A stretch of 64,000 nt of DNA from Arthrobacter yangruifuii. Its GTDB lineage: Bacteria; Actinomycetota; Actinomycetes; Actinomycetales; Micrococcaceae. This document shows, in pieces, positions 42,106-52,432 of the stretch. The number at the start of each line of letters is the position of its first letter. The first letter of the stretch is position 1. Under the pieces are notes generated by a model. It was not told the origin of the DNA and did no database searches. It saw nothing but the letters and a program-made list of their open reading frames with translations. Location: contig NZ_VTFX01000001.1 in NCBI RefSeq assembly GCF_009192775.1, positions 1,054,001 to 1,118,000 of the forward strand, written 5' to 3'. The position numbers and the translations under genes are program-made.

Positions 42106-43452
42106 CTACGCGGACTTCGGTTCGGCGCTGCCGGCTTCTCCGGCAGTGCCGTTGTCCTCCGCTGAACCGGCCGCCGTGGAACCGGAAGCGGTATCGCCCC
42201 GCTCCAGGGTGATGCCGTACAGGGCTTCCAGGCCGCGGATGTAATCTTCCTGCTGGCCGCTGGCGGCCAGTTCCCGGGCACGGACGGTGGGGACGTGGAG
42301 CAGCTGCTTGACCATGCGGCGCATGGCGAACTCCACTTCCTGGGCGGCGCCGGTGCAGCCGTGCTGGGCACGGACCTTCTCCAGCTCCGAATCCAGGACA
42401 TCCAGGGTGTGCCGGCGCAGGGCCACGATAGCGGAATCCATCTCCCGGCTGAGCTGCTGCTTCGAGAAGTTCTTGGCGGCGTCGGCGACGATGGTGCTCG
42501 CCTGCTTCAGGGATTCGACCTGCTCCGCCGGGGCGGCCAGCCGGACGGATTCCAGGGTGATCAGCTCGACGCCGTCGATCTCGCGGACGGCCGGATCAAA
42601 GTCATGGGTCAGGGCGAGGTCAATGATGATCAGCGGCTTGCCGGCTGCTGCGCGGACGCGGCGGACATCCTCGGCGCCCACCTGGCTGTCGCTGCCGCTG
42701 CAGCCGATCACGACGTCGGCGCGGGTCAGGGCGGCGGGCAGGGACTGGCGGGTCAGGGGCGTTCCGCCGCGCGAGGCGGTGAAGGACTCGGCACGGTTCG
42801 AGGAGGAATAGACACTGATGTCCGTGCAGCCGCGCTCCTTGAGCAGGGCCATGGTGGCCCCGGCGTAGGCGCCGGTACCGAAAACCACCACCGACTTTTT
42901 AGACCAGTCGCGGTCTTCGGACAGGTCCGTGGCCAGGCCCAGGGCAACCGACACAATGGAAAGCCCCCGTTTACCGAGGGCTGTCAGGGCGCCAACGTCC
43001 TTGGCGGTGCGGGAAGCGGTCTGGAATAAGCGGGTGAGGCCGCCGCTGGCGGTTCCGTTTTCCTGCGCTTCAATAAGGGCCCGGCGGACCTGGCCGGCGA
43101 TCTCGCGTTCGCCGACGACGGCGGAATCCAGCCCCGCGCCGACGGCAAACAGGTGCTGGGGAACGGATTCTCCGGTATTGGTGGCAAAGGAGCGCGATAC
43201 CAGGTCTTCGCTCATGCCCGACTGCCGGCTGATCTGGGCAACCACGGCGGAACGCGCCGCTTCAATGTCGGCATCCGAGGCGGTTTCGCAATACACCTCC
43301 AACCGGTTGCAGGTTGCGAGGACAACGGAGCCGGAGACGGCGGTTCCGGAATCGACCAGCGAAGATGAGACCTTGGATGCGCCGGCGCTGAGCCGGGCGA
43401 CAGTCTCCAGGTCTACGTCAGTGTGCGTAGCAATGAGGGAAAGTAGAACCAC
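42106..43452 (-). CDS. hemA: Glutamyl-tRNA reductase
   Basis: A 448-residue HemA that reduces glutamyl-tRNA(Glu) to glutamate-1-semialdehyde, the first step of C5-type heme synthesis. The active cysteine C48 is in [12 protein letters not shown]. The NADPH domain has [20 protein letters not shown], and the C-terminal dimerisation helix is long. The start is GTG. It is divergent from the hemE-hemL cluster with 144 nt between. The last about 25 residues are low-complexity. Confidence 0.94.
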   Translation of the reverse strand: MVLLSLIATHTDVDLETVARLSAGASKVSSSLVDSGTAVSGSVVLATCNRLEVYCETASDADIEAARSAVVAQISRQSGMSEDLVSRSFATNTGESVPQHLFAVGAGLDSAVVGEREIAGQVRRALIEAQENGTASGGLTRLFQTASRTAKDVGALTALGKRGLSIVSVALGLATDLSEDRDWSKKSVVVFGTGAYAGATMALLKERGCTDISVYSSSNRAESFTASRGGTPLTRQSLPAALTRADVVIGCSGSDSQVGAEDVRRVRAAAGKPLIIIDLALTHDFDPAVREIDGVELITLESVRLAAPAEQVESLKQASTIVADAAKNFSKQQLSREMDSAIVALRRHTLDVLDSELEKVRAQHGCTGAAQEVEFAMRRMVKQLLHVPTVRARELAASGQQEDYIRGLEALYGITLERGDTASGSTAAGSAEDNGTAGEAGSAEPKSA

Positions 43453-43596
43453 AGTAGGTCAATAGTAGTCACGCCCGGGAGGATAGCTTCAATCGGCCCG
43501 GCCGGAAACGGACCTTTAAGGGTGTGAGAAGGGCCACCCTGGCCGCCGGGAGGAGTCCGGTTATCGCTTGCCCGGGATTTTGGAGAGAATCAAGGT

Positions 43597-44658
43597 ATGA
43601 CTCTTAGCGCCACTCATCCCCTGCAGGATGGCCGCACGGCCGGTTCCCCCCTCATCACCGCCTACCGGGGCGGCCGGCCCGCCCGCCGCCCGGTCTGGTT
43701 CATGCGTCAGGCCGGCCGCTCCCTGCCTGAATACCTGCAGGCGCGGAAGGGGATCGGCATGCTGGAGTCCTGCCTGCGGCCCGAACTCGCCGCGGAGATC
43801 ACCCTCCAGCCGGTGCGCCGCCATGACGTGGATGCGGGCATCTTCTTCTCCGACATCGTGATCCCGCTGAAACTCGCGGGCGTGGACGTGGACATTGTTC
43901 CCGGCGTCGGCCCCGTCCTCGGATCCCCGGTGCGGACCGCCGCCGACGTCGCCGCCCTGCCCCGTCTGACCGAGGAGGCGCTGGAACCCATCCGCGAGGC
44001 CGTCCGGCTGACCGTCGCCGAACTCGGAGCCAAACCGCTGATCGGATTCGCCGGGGCGCCGTTCACCCTGGCCGCCTACATGGTGGAGGGCAAACCGTCC
44101 CGCGACCACCTGGGCCCGCGCACCATGATGCACGCCGATCCGCAGGCCTGGCAGGCGCTGACCGCCTGGGCAGCCGACGCCTCGGGCATGTTCCTGCGCG
44201 CACAGCTGGAAGCCGGGGCCAGCGCCGGGCAGCTCTTCGATTCCTGGGCCGGGTCCCTGGGCCTGGCCGACTACGTCCGGCACGTGGCCCCCGCATCCTC
44301 CCGGGCACTGGACCACGTGCGCGGCCTCGGCGCACCCCTGGTGCACTTCGGCACCGGCACCTCCGAACTGCTCGTGGCCATGCGCGACGTCGGCGTGGAC
44401 GTGGTGGGCGTGGACTACCGCCTGCCGCTGGATGAAGCCAACCGGCGCCTTGGCGGGACAACGCCGCTGCAGGGCAACATCGACCCTGCCCTCCTGAATG
44501 CACCCTGGGAAATCCTGGAAGCGCATGTCCGCGAGGTCCTCGCTGCGGGGGCAGACGCTCCCGGGCACGTGGTCAACCTGGGCCACGGTGTACCGCCGGA
44601 CACCGACGCCGAAGTGCTGACCCGGGTGGTTGAACTGATTCATTCCGTGGAGCCCTAA
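43597..44658 (+). CDS. hemE: Uroporphyrinogen decarboxylase
   Basis: A 353-residue enzyme that converts uroporphyrinogen III to coproporphyrinogen III. Signature PVWFMRQAGRSLPEY is near residue 29, and the substrate Asp lies in FFSDIVIPLKLAG. It starts the heme operon; the ATG is preceded by GGAGAGAATCAAGGT, which may serve as ribosome site or as a weak GAGAAT -10 element. hemY follows after 3 nt. Confidence 0.95.
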   Translation: MTLSATHPLQDGRTAGSPLITAYRGGRPARRPVWFMRQAGRSLPEYLQARKGIGMLESCLRPELAAEITLQPVRRHDVDAGIFFSDIVIPLKLAGVDVDIVPGVGPVLGSPVRTAADVAALPRLTEEALEPIREAVRLTVAELGAKPLIGFAGAPFTLAAYMVEGKPSRDHLGPRTMMHADPQAWQALTAWAADASGMFLRAQLEAGASAGQLFDSWAGSLGLADYVRHVAPASSRALDHVRGLGAPLVHFGTGTSELLVAMRDVGVDVVGVDYRLPLDEANRRLGGTTPLQGNIDPALLNAPWEILEAHVREVLAAGADAPGHVVNLGHGVPPDTDAEVLTRVVELIHSVEP

Positions 44659-44661
44659 CCC

Positions 44662-46167
44662 ATGCCTCACCGTTTCCTCGCCCGGCCGGAGAAAGCAGCC
44701 GGCACCTCCGGAGCACAACTTCCGCCTGAAACGCCCGCAGGACCCTCGGCCGTCGTCGTCGGCGGCGGCATCTCCGGCCTCATCGCTGCCCGGGACCTGC
44801 AGCGGGCGGGCCTGAGCGTCACCGTGCTGGAGGCCTCGGACCGGTTCGGCGGCTGCGTCGGGCGGCACAGCGTGGCCGGCATCGAGCTGGACAGCGGTGC
44901 GGAGTCCTTCGCCACCCGTTCGCCCGCCGTTCCGGAACTGATTGCCGAACTGGGGCTGGCCGACGCGGTGGTGGCCCCCAACCCCGCCGGATCATGGCTG
45001 CAGCTGGCAGCGGAGGACCTGCCCTCGGGTGCGCAGCGGATGCCAAGCAGCGGACTGCTCGGCATCCCCGCGGACCCCCGCCACCCCGACATTGTCCGTG
45101 CCCTCGGACGCACCGGAGCGGCCCGGGCCGCCATGGACAGGATCCTGCCGGTCGGCTCCCTGAACCGGCGCGGATCCATGAGCCTGGGCGAGCTGGTGCG
45201 GACACGGATGGGTGACGCCGTGCTTCGCCGGCTCGTCACCCCCGTTGTCGGCGGCGTCTATTCCTCCGACCCCGACATGCTCGACGTCGATTCCGTGGCC
45301 CCGGGACTGCGTGCAGCGCTGTCCCGGCACGGCTCCCTGGCCGCGGCGGTCGGCGCCATGCGTGCCGCAGCCCCGGCCGGATCGGCCGTGGCCGGGCTCC
45401 GCGGCGGCATGGGCCGGCTTACGGATGCGCTCGTCTCCGATCTGGAAGCCACCGGTGCCCGCCTGCGCACCGGCACCCGCGCCGAATCCCTGGCCCGGAA
45501 CTCCGGGGGGTGGCTCGTCCGCTGCAGCGACGGGCAGGAACTGGCCGCCGATGCCGTGGTGGTTGCCGCCGAAGGGCCTGCCGCCGTCGACCTGATGGCT
45601 ACCGCGCTGCCGGAAATATCGGCCTACCGGCCGCAGCCGGGACCGGGCGTCGCGTTGGTCACCCTGGTGGTGGACCTGCCGGAACTGGACGCCATGCCGC
45701 GCGGCACCGGGGTGCTCGTGGCCCGCGAAGCGGAAGGCGTCGATGCCAAGGCCCTGACCCACGCCACCGCCAAATGGCCGTGGCTCGCCGATTCCACCGG
45801 GCCCGGAACCCATGTGCTGCGCCTGTCCTACGGGCGGGCGCTCTCCCCGGAGGATGCCGCTGAGGAACCCCGGCACGTAGAGCGCGAGGACGAGGATCTC
45901 TTCCGGCAGGCCGTTGCCGACGCGTCCGGGCTGCTGCAGGTGCGGATCCAGGCCGACGACGTCGTGGGCTGGGACGTTGTCCGGTGGGTGGGCGCGCTGC
46001 CCTCCGCCGTCGTCGGGCACAAGGACCGGGTGGATGCCGTCCGGGCCGCGGTGGCCGAATCGCCGGGGCTGGAAACGGTGGGCGCCTGGCTGGCCGGCAC
46101 CGGACTGGCGGCGGTCACTGCGGACACCCGGACCAGGATGGCAGCGCTCGCCAACGCGCTGCTGTGA
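44662..46167 (+). CDS. hemY: Coproporphyrinogen III oxidase (HemY/CgoX)
   Basis: A 501-residue FAD flavoenzyme. The dinucleotide motif VVVGGGISGLIAARDLQRAG is near residue 30, and the C-terminal VGAWLAGTGLAAV is the second FAD site. In Gram-positive bacteria this protein oxidises coproporphyrinogen III to coproporphyrin III, not protoporphyrinogen; the presence of hemQ next to it supports that route. It has an N-terminal extension of about 28 residues. A bulged hairpin lies after its stop. Confidence 0.93.
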   Translation: MPHRFLARPEKAAGTSGAQLPPETPAGPSAVVVGGGISGLIAARDLQRAGLSVTVLEASDRFGGCVGRHSVAGIELDSGAESFATRSPAVPELIAELGLADAVVAPNPAGSWLQLAAEDLPSGAQRMPSSGLLGIPADPRHPDIVRALGRTGAARAAMDRILPVGSLNRRGSMSLGELVRTRMGDAVLRRLVTPVVGGVYSSDPDMLDVDSVAPGLRAALSRHGSLAAAVGAMRAAAPAGSAVAGLRGGMGRLTDALVSDLEATGARLRTGTRAESLARNSGGWLVRCSDGQELAADAVVVAAEGPAAVDLMATALPEISAYRPQPGPGVALVTLVVDLPELDAMPRGTGVLVAREAEGVDAKALTHATAKWPWLADSTGPGTHVLRLSYGRALSPEDAAEEPRHVEREDEDLFRQAVADASGLLQVRIQADDVVGWDVVRWVGALPSAVVGHKDRVDAVRAAVAESPGLETVGAWLAGTGLAAVTADTRTRMAALANALL

Positions 46168-46173
46168 TCTTCA

Positions 46174-46199
46174 GCACTTTCTACGGCTTGTAGAAGTGC
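46174..46199 (+). terminator. Bulged hairpin between hemY and hemQ
   Basis: GCACTTTCTAC (46174-46184) pairs with GTAGAAGTGC (46190-46199) with one bulged T and a GGCTT loop. It could attenuate hemY readthrough or mark an internal promoter for hemQ; the 45 nt after it are AT-rich (TTACCTATATGC, TTATAC). Confidence 0.5.
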
Positions 46200-46241
46200 G
46201 GTGTTTCGACTTACCTATATGCAAAGGGCAGACTGTTATAC

Positions 46242-46949
46242 ATGAGTGAGACGATGGACCGCAGCGCCGCAGCAGCGGCCGGCAACGAAGAGCAGTTCTT
46301 TACCCTCTGGACCGTTTTCAAGCGGTCCTCCACCCCCAAGGCCCCCGTCTCCGACGGCGCTGTTGATGCCTTCGAGGCCCTCACCAAGGACCTGGCCGCC
46401 ACCAACGTGACTCTGCGCGGGCTTTACGATGTCTCCGCGATGCGCGTGGATGCCGACGTGATGGTCTGGCTGCACGGAAGCGCGCCCGAAGCGCTGCAGG
46501 CAGCCCTGCGCCAGGTGCGCCGGACCGAGCTCTTCGCCGGCACCGAGATCGCCTGGTCCGCCATGGGCGTGCACCGCGATGCGGAGTTCTCCAAGAACCA
46601 CTGGCCGTCCTTTGCCCGGGGGATCGACCCGGAAACCTGGATCTGCGTCTACCCGTTTGTCCGCTCCTACGAGTGGTACCAGCTGCCGGCCGAGGAACGC
46701 GGCAAGATGCTGCGCGACCACGGCATGCTCGGCCGCGAATTCCCCCAGGTCCTGGCCAACACCGTGGCCTCCTTCGCCCTCGGCGACTGGGAATGGATCC
46801 TGGGCCTGGAAGCCCCCAACCTTGTCGATCTCGTCGACATGATGCGCCACCTGCGCGCCACCGAGGCCCGCAACCACGTCCGTGAAGAAGTCCCGTTCTA
46901 TACCGGCCGGCGTATCCCGGCCGCCGAAGTTGCCGAGGTGCTCAAATGA
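46242..46949 (+). CDS. hemQ: Coproheme decarboxylase (HemQ/ChdC)
   Basis: A 235-residue chlorite-dismutase-fold enzyme that oxidatively decarboxylates coproheme to protoheme, the last step of the Gram-positive pathway. The SYEWYQLPAEERGKMLRDHG segment contains the catalytic tyrosine region. TVASFALGDWEWILGLEAP contains the second half-domain pattern. AAAGGG lies 13 nt before the ATG. It overlaps hemH by 4 nt (ATGA). Confidence 0.94.
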   Translation: MSETMDRSAAAAAGNEEQFFTLWTVFKRSSTPKAPVSDGAVDAFEALTKDLAATNVTLRGLYDVSAMRVDADVMVWLHGSAPEALQAALRQVRRTELFAGTEIAWSAMGVHRDAEFSKNHWPSFARGIDPETWICVYPFVRSYEWYQLPAEERGKMLRDHGMLGREFPQVLANTVASFALGDWEWILGLEAPNLVDLVDMMRHLRATEARNHVREEVPFYTGRRIPAAEVAEVLK

Positions 46950-48139
46950 CATCAGCTGTTTCCAACGAGCCTGCGTTCGACCCGTTTGAGGGCGTGGACG
47001 AGAACGGCCGCATGGCCCCGAAGCATTACGATGCCATCCTGCTGGCGTCCTTCGGCGGCCCCGAAGGCCAGGAGGACGTCATCCCGTTCCTCCGCAATGT
47101 CACGGCCGGCCGCGGTATCCCCGACGAGCGGCTGGAAGAGGTGGCCACGCATTACCGCGCCAACGGCGGCATCAGCCCCATCAATGAGCAGAACCGGGCG
47201 CTGAAGGCTGCCCTGGAGGCAGAGCTCGCGCGCCGCGGCGTCGACCTGCCCGTGCTCTGGGGCAACCGGAACTGGGCGCCGTACATCAAGGACGTCCTGC
47301 AGGAGGCCTATGACACCGGCTACCGCCGCATCCTCATGGTCACCACCAGCGTCTACTCCTCCTACTCCAGCTGCCGGCAGTACCGCGAGGACCTGGGCAT
47401 GAACCTGCTGAAGACCGGGCTGGATAAGAAGCTGCAGGTGGACAAGGTCCGCCAGTACTTCGACCACCCGGGCTTCGTGGAACCCTTCGTCGAAGGAGTC
47501 CGCGAATCGATCGCCAAGGTCCGCGCGCAGCTTGACGGCAAGGGCATGACGGACGGGAAGATCGAGATTCTCTTCTCCACCCACTCCATCCCCACCGCCG
47601 ATGCTGAAGCCTCCGGTCCGCGCGACCGGGAGTTTGAAGAAGGCAGCGCCTACGTTGCCCAGCACCTGGCCAACGCCCGTGCCATCATGGACCGGATCCC
47701 CGAAGCCGCCGGCATGGACTGGCAGCTGGTCTACCAGTCCCGCTCCGGCGCCCCGCACATCCCCTGGCTGGAACCGGACATCAACGACGCCATTGCCGAA
47801 CTCCCGGCCAAGGGTGTCAACGGCGTGGTGATTGTTCCGCTGGGCTTTGTCAGCGACCACATGGAAGTGCTCTGGGACCTCGACACCGAGGCCATGGACA
47901 CCTGCAAGGAGCTGGGCCTGGCCGCGGACCGCACGCCGACCCCGGGCGTCCACGAGACCTTCGTCTCCGGCCTGGTGGACCTGCTGCAGGAACGCACCCT
48001 GGAGAACAACATTGCCATCCGGCCTGCCCTGACCGAGCTCGGTCCCTGGTACGACGTCTGCCGTCCCGGCTGCTGCGCCAACCTGCGCGGCGAGAAGCCG
48101 ACCATTGCCGGCGCCGACTCCACCGTTGGTGTCGAATAG
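46946..48139 (+). CDS. hemH: Coproporphyrin ferrochelatase
   Basis: A 397-residue ferrochelatase that inserts Fe2+ into coproporphyrin III. The active histidine is in ILFSTHSIP, and the glutamate is in VSDHMEVLWDLD. The C-terminus has C372, C376 and C377, and another cysteine lies in SSYSSCRQYRED; together these may ligate the [2Fe-2S] cluster known from actinobacterial ferrochelatases. It overlaps both neighbours. Confidence 0.93.
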   Translation: MTSAVSNEPAFDPFEGVDENGRMAPKHYDAILLASFGGPEGQEDVIPFLRNVTAGRGIPDERLEEVATHYRANGGISPINEQNRALKAALEAELARRGVDLPVLWGNRNWAPYIKDVLQEAYDTGYRRILMVTTSVYSSYSSCRQYREDLGMNLLKTGLDKKLQVDKVRQYFDHPGFVEPFVEGVRESIAKVRAQLDGKGMTDGKIEILFSTHSIPTADAEASGPRDREFEEGSAYVAQHLANARAIMDRIPEAAGMDWQLVYQSRSGAPHIPWLEPDINDAIAELPAKGVNGVVIVPLGFVSDHMEVLWDLDTEAMDTCKELGLAADRTPTPGVHETFVSGLVDLLQERTLENNIAIRPALTELGPWYDVCRPGCCANLRGEKPTIAGADSTVGVE

Positions 48140-49098
48140 TGGCGCATTCGCCCGTCCTGATCGGCACCCGCGGCAGCGCCCTGGCCGTCACCCAGACCAC
48201 CACCGTGGCCGAAGCGCTGGCAGCGCTGGGCGGTTTCGAGATCGACCTGGTGCGCGTGCGCACCGAAGGTGACGTCAACCGTGCGGCACTGTCGCAGATC
48301 GGCGGCACCGGGGTCTTCGTGGCCGCACTGCGGGAATCGCTGCTGCGCGGAGACTGCGACGTTGCCGTGCACTCGCTCAAGGACCTGCCCACCGCTCCGG
48401 CGGACGGACTGGTCCTCGGGGCAATACCGGAACGCGTGGACGTCCGCGACGTCCTGTGTGCGCGTGACGGACTGACCCTGGCACAGCTCCCGGCCGGAGC
48501 GAAGATCGGCACCGGCTCGCCGCGCCGTGCAGCCCAGCTGCGGGCCGCCCGCCCCGACCTGGAGATTGTGGATATCCGCGGAAACGTGGACACCCGCCTC
48601 GGCCGCGTCGCCGGCCTGGTGGAGGGCGCCCCCGGTGACCTCGATGCCGTGGTGCTGGCCGCCGCCGGGCTGGCGCGCCTTGGCCGGCTGAATATGGTGT
48701 CCGAGTACATCGATCCTGCCGTGATGCTGCCCGCCCCCGGCCAGGGGGCACTGGCAGTGGAATGCCGCGCCGCCGACGCCGGCGACGACGGACAGCTCGC
48801 CAAGGCACTTGCCGCCTATGACCATCCGGACAGCCGCCTCACCGTGGCTGCCGAGCGGGCCATGCTGGGCCGCCTCGAGGCAGGCTGCACCGCTCCCGTC
48901 GGTGCGCTGGCCCGCGTCGGCAGCGACGGCATCACCTTGGAGGCAGTGGTCTGCAGCGACGACGGCACCCGCCTGATGCGCCGCACCGCCGTCACGGCCG
49001 AACGCACCGAAGACGCTGCCCGGGCCCTCGGCCGGCAGGTTGCCGAGGAGCTGCTCGCGGCAGGTGCCGGGCAGCTCACCGACCTCCCGGCCAGCTGA
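48139..49098 (+). CDS. hemC: Porphobilinogen deaminase (hydroxymethylbilane synthase)
   Basis: A 319-residue enzyme that links four porphobilinogens. The N-terminus LIGTRGSALAVTQT is typical, as are the Asp-bearing DVAVHSLKDLPT and the arginine-rich GTGSPRRAAQL. The cofactor cysteine is in LEAGCTAPVGALARV. The GTG start shares its first base with the last base of the hemH stop. Confidence 0.95.
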   Translation: MAHSPVLIGTRGSALAVTQTTTVAEALAALGGFEIDLVRVRTEGDVNRAALSQIGGTGVFVAALRESLLRGDCDVAVHSLKDLPTAPADGLVLGAIPERVDVRDVLCARDGLTLAQLPAGAKIGTGSPRRAAQLRAARPDLEIVDIRGNVDTRLGRVAGLVEGAPGDLDAVVLAAAGLARLGRLNMVSEYIDPAVMLPAPGQGALAVECRAADAGDDGQLAKALAAYDHPDSRLTVAAERAMLGRLEAGCTAPVGALARVGSDGITLEAVVCSDDGTRLMRRTAVTAERTEDAARALGRQVAEELLAAGAGQLTDLPAS

Positions 49099-49122
49099 TG
49101 CCCGGCTTCGGGAGCTGCTGAG

Positions 49123-49986
49123 ATGGCAGCCAAGCCGCAGGGCCCGGACCTCACCGGACTGTTCGTTGTCCTTCCACGCACCCCGGACCGGGCCTCGGCC
49201 ATGGTCCGGGAGCTGGAGGGCAGCGGCGCGTCCGTGGCGCTGATGCCCCTGATCGATTTCCAGTTCCCCGCGGACACCGACCCGTTGGACCGTGCCCTGA
49301 ATTCGCTGAAGGCGGGCCGGTTCGCGTGGGTGGTCTTCACCAGCGTCACCACCGTCCGCGCCGTGACCCGGCGGTGCGCCGCACTGGGCATCCGCCCCGA
49401 CGCGCTGGTACCCGCGGATACCCGGATCGCGGCCGTCGGTGCCGGTACACGGCAGGCGCTGGAGGAAATCGGCGTCGATATCGATTTCCTGCCGGACACG
49501 GACCAGTCCGCCCGCGGCCTGGCGGCGTCCTGGCCGGACCCCTCAGGCTCCGACCCGGAAGGCGGGGACCTGCGCGTGCTGCTGCCGCAGGCCGACATTG
49601 CCGATCCGACCCTGCATGACGCCCTCACCTCCCTCGGTTGGGACGTCCGCGCCGTCACCGCCTACTGCACCGTGGACTATCCCGCCTCCGGTGTGCGCTT
49701 CACGCCCGCGGTTTCCGCCGAAGGCCTGCTGGACCCGGAAGCGTTCGCCGCCTCGGCACCCGCCGGACCGCGCGCCGTCGTCCTCACCTCCCCGAGCATC
49801 GCCCGCCGGTTCGCGCGCAGATGCGAGCCGGTCCCCGCCGGAACCCTGCTGGTTGCCATCGGTGACAGCACCGCCGCCCGGATGCGGGAACTGGGCCTGG
49901 CCCCGGACGCTGTGGCGAAGCAGCCAACCCCGGCGGGAATAGTCCAGGCACTGTCCATTGCTATGTCTACGGGTCCTACTCCCTAG
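49123..49986 (+). CDS. hemD: Uroporphyrinogen III synthase
   Basis: A 287-residue two-lobe HemD. It starts with [20 protein letters not shown] and contains [13 protein letters not shown] and GTRQALEE segments; the C-terminal [13 protein letters not shown] and [12 protein letters not shown] fit the family. It closes and inverts ring D. Sequence conservation in this family is low, so the position between hemC and hemB carries much of the weight. GGGAG lies 9-13 nt before the ATG. Confidence 0.9.
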   Translation: MAAKPQGPDLTGLFVVLPRTPDRASAMVRELEGSGASVALMPLIDFQFPADTDPLDRALNSLKAGRFAWVVFTSVTTVRAVTRRCAALGIRPDALVPADTRIAAVGAGTRQALEEIGVDIDFLPDTDQSARGLAASWPDPSGSDPEGGDLRVLLPQADIADPTLHDALTSLGWDVRAVTAYCTVDYPASGVRFTPAVSAEGLLDPEAFAASAPAGPRAVVLTSPSIARRFARRCEPVPAGTLLVAIGDSTAARMRELGLAPDAVAKQPTPAGIVQALSIAMSTGPTP

Positions 49987-50020
49987 TTCCCCATCGTTAC
50001 CGGAAGGCAGAATTACCCTC

Positions 50021-51004
50021 ATGAGCTTCCCCCAGCGCCGCCCCCGCCGCCTCCGCACCACCCCCGCCATGCGTCGGCTGACCGCGGAATTCCGCCTGGA
50101 TCCCGCCGAGCTGATCCTTCCGGCCTTCGTCCGGGAGGGCATTACCGAGCCCAACCCGCTCACCTCCATGCCCGGCGTCGTGCAGCACACCATGGACTCC
50201 CTGAAGAAGGCCGCTGCCGAAGCCGTGGACCTGGGCGTAGGCGGCATCATGCTCTTCGGCATCCCCGCCGAGCGCGACGCCGTCGGCAGCGCCGGCACGG
50301 ATCCCAACGGCATCCTCAACCGCGGCATCGCCGCCGTCCGCGAGGAAGTGGGAGATGAGCTGGTCATCATGAGCGACGTCTGCCTGGACGAGTTCACCGA
50401 CCACGGACACTGCGGCGTGCTGGACGAAAACGGCGTGGTGGACAATGACACCACCCTGGAAATCTACGGACGGATGGCCGTGGAGCAGGCCCGCGCGGGC
50501 GCCCACGTCCTGGGCCCGTCCGGCATGATGGACGGCCAGATTGCCGTGATCCGCCAGGCCCTGGACGAGGCCGGCTACACCGACGTGTCCCTGTTCGCCT
50601 ACGCCGCCAAGTACGCCTCGGCGTTCTACGGCCCGTTCCGCGAAGCCGTGGACTCCCAGCTCAAGGGCGACCGCCGGACCTACCAGATGGACGCCGCGAA
50701 CCGCCGCGAAGCTCTCGTCGAGGTGGAACTGGACCTCGAGGAAGGCGCCGACATGGTCATGGTCAAGCCGGCCATGAGCTACCTGGATGTGCTCGCCGAC
50801 GTTGCTGCCATGTCCCCGGTCCCGGTGGGCGCTTACCAGATCTCCGGCGAGTACGCGATGATTGAAGCGGCCGCCGCCAACGGCTGGATTGACCGCCGCC
50901 GGGCCATCGAAGAGTCCGTGCTGGGCATCAAGCGGGCCGGCGCCAACATGATTCTCACCTACTGGGCCACCGAGCTGGCGGCCTGGCTGAAGGAAAGCAA
51001 GTAA
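50021..51004 (+). CDS. hemB: Delta-aminolevulinic acid dehydratase (porphobilinogen synthase)
   Basis: A 327-residue enzyme that condenses two ALA molecules. The Schiff-base lysines are in [14 protein letters not shown] and [12 protein letters not shown]. The metal region [20 protein letters not shown] has cysteines, suggesting a zinc-type active site at least in part. GGAAGGCAG precedes the ATG at 50021. The frame is open from 49958, but that would overlap hemD. hemL starts on its last stop base. Confidence 0.95.
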   Translation: MSFPQRRPRRLRTTPAMRRLTAEFRLDPAELILPAFVREGITEPNPLTSMPGVVQHTMDSLKKAAAEAVDLGVGGIMLFGIPAERDAVGSAGTDPNGILNRGIAAVREEVGDELVIMSDVCLDEFTDHGHCGVLDENGVVDNDTTLEIYGRMAVEQARAGAHVLGPSGMMDGQIAVIRQALDEAGYTDVSLFAYAAKYASAFYGPFREAVDSQLKGDRRTYQMDAANRREALVEVELDLEEGADMVMVKPAMSYLDVLADVAAMSPVPVGAYQISGEYAMIEAAAANGWIDRRRAIEESVLGIKRAGANMILTYWATELAAWLKESK

Positions 51005-52335
51005 TGTCCTCACCTGTCTCACCGTCCTCCAACGAAGAACTCTTCGACCGTGCCCGGGCCCTGATGCCCGGGGGAGTGAACTCCCCGGTCCGGGCGTTCG
51101 GCTCCGTGGGCGGCACGCCCCGCTTCATGGTTTCCGCCAAGGGACCGTACATCACGGATTCCGAGGGACGCGAATACGTGGACCTCGTCTGCTCGTGGGG
51201 TCCCGCCCTGGTGGGCCACTCCCACCCCGACGTCCTGGCGGCCGTGCACGCCGCCGTAGACAACGGGCTGTCCTTCGGCGCGTCCACCCCGGCCGAGGCC
51301 GAGCTGGCGCAGCTGGTCATGGACCGGGTGCCGGCAGTGAAGCGCCTGCGCATGGTCTCCACCGGCACCGAAGCCACCATGACCGCCATCCGGCTGGCCC
51401 GCGGCTACACCGGCCGGAACCTGGTCATCAAGTTCGCCGGCTGCTACCACGGCCACCTCGACGGGCTGCTGGCCTCCGCCGGTTCCGGCCTGGCCACGCT
51501 GGCGCTGCCCGGCTCGGCCGGAGTCACCGCGGCCACCGCCGCGGAAACGCTGGTGCTGCCGTACAACGACGTTGCCGCCGTCGAAAAGGCGTTCGCTGAA
51601 CACGGCGCCGATATTGCCGCCGTCATCACCGAAGCCGCCCCCGCCAACATGGGCGTGGTCACCCCGGACGAAGGCTTCAACGCTGCCCTGTCCCGGATCA
51701 CCGCCGCCCACGGCGCGCTGCTGATCCTGGACGAAGTGCTCACCGGGTTCCGTACCGGCCCGGCCGGCTACTGGGGACTGACCGGGGCACAGGAAGGCTG
51801 GACCCCGGACCTGTTCACCTTCGGCAAGGTCATCGGCGGCGGCATGCCCGTTGCCGCCCTCGGCGGCCGCGCCGATGTCATGGATTACCTGGCGCCGCTG
51901 GGCCCGGTCTACCAGGCCGGCACGCTCTCCGGTAACCCGATCGCCATGGCCGCAGGCGTCGCGACACTCAAGGCTGCCACGGCCGAGGTCTACGCCACCG
52001 TGGATGCCCGCTCCGCGGAGCTCTCCGCCGCCGTCTCCGCCGAACTGGACAAGGCCGGGGTGGACCACAGCATCCAGCGCGCCGGCAGCCTGTTCAGCGT
52101 CGCCTTCGGCACCTCCGCCACGGGCGTGCACAACTACGAGCAGGCCCAGGCGCAGGAGGCCTTCCGCTACCGGCCGTTCTTCCACTCGATGCTGGACTCC
52201 GGCGTGTACCTGCCGCCGTCCGTGTTCGAGGCATGGTTCCTGTCCGGTGCCCACGACGACGCCGCGATGAACCGGATCTACGAGGCGCTCCCGGCCGCCG
52301 CGAAGGCCGCAGCCGCCGCGCAGCCGGAGCAGTAG
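51004..52335 (+). CDS. hemL: Glutamate-1-semialdehyde 2,1-aminomutase
   Basis: A 443-residue PLP enzyme giving 5-aminolevulinate from the HemA product. The gateway region [19 protein letters not shown] and the PLP lysine in [12 protein letters not shown] (about residue 275) are present. The start overlaps the hemB stop by one base. It ends in an Ala/Glu/Gln-rich tail; the stop lies in the first copy of an 18-bp tandem duplication. It is the last gene of the heme cluster. Confidence 0.95.
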   Translation: MSSPVSPSSNEELFDRARALMPGGVNSPVRAFGSVGGTPRFMVSAKGPYITDSEGREYVDLVCSWGPALVGHSHPDVLAAVHAAVDNGLSFGASTPAEAELAQLVMDRVPAVKRLRMVSTGTEATMTAIRLARGYTGRNLVIKFAGCYHGHLDGLLASAGSGLATLALPGSAGVTAATAAETLVLPYNDVAAVEKAFAEHGADIAAVITEAAPANMGVVTPDEGFNAALSRITAAHGALLILDEVLTGFRTGPAGYWGLTGAQEGWTPDLFTFGKVIGGGMPVAALGGRADVMDYLAPLGPVYQAGTLSGNPIAMAAGVATLKAATAEVYATVDARSAELSAAVSAELDKAGVDHSIQRAGSLFSVAFGTSATGVHNYEQAQAQEAFRYRPFFHSMLDSGVYLPPSVFEAWFLSGAHDDAAMNRIYEALPAAAKAAAAAQPEQ

Positions 52336-52356
52336 GGGCAGCCGGAGCAGTAGGGG
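52321..52356. repeat. 18-bp perfect tandem duplication spanning the hemL stop
   Basis: CAGCCGGAGCAGTAGGGG is present twice head to tail. The first copy contains the functional TAG; the second keeps an identical TAG in the same frame. Confidence 0.9.
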
Positions 52357-52378
52357 CGCCGCCCGCCCGCAGACAGCA

Positions 52379-52418
52379 AAAACCCCGCACCTCCCTTGAA
52401 CGGGAAGTGCGGGGTTTT
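52379..52418. terminator. Bidirectional terminator between hemL and metQ
   Basis: AAAACCCCGCAC (52379-52390) pairs with GTGCGGGGTTTT (52407-52418), with part of the inner bases also pairing. A T-rich run (GTTTTG) follows. The genes are convergent. Confidence 0.9.
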
Positions 52419-52432
52419 GTTTTGCTGCTCAG

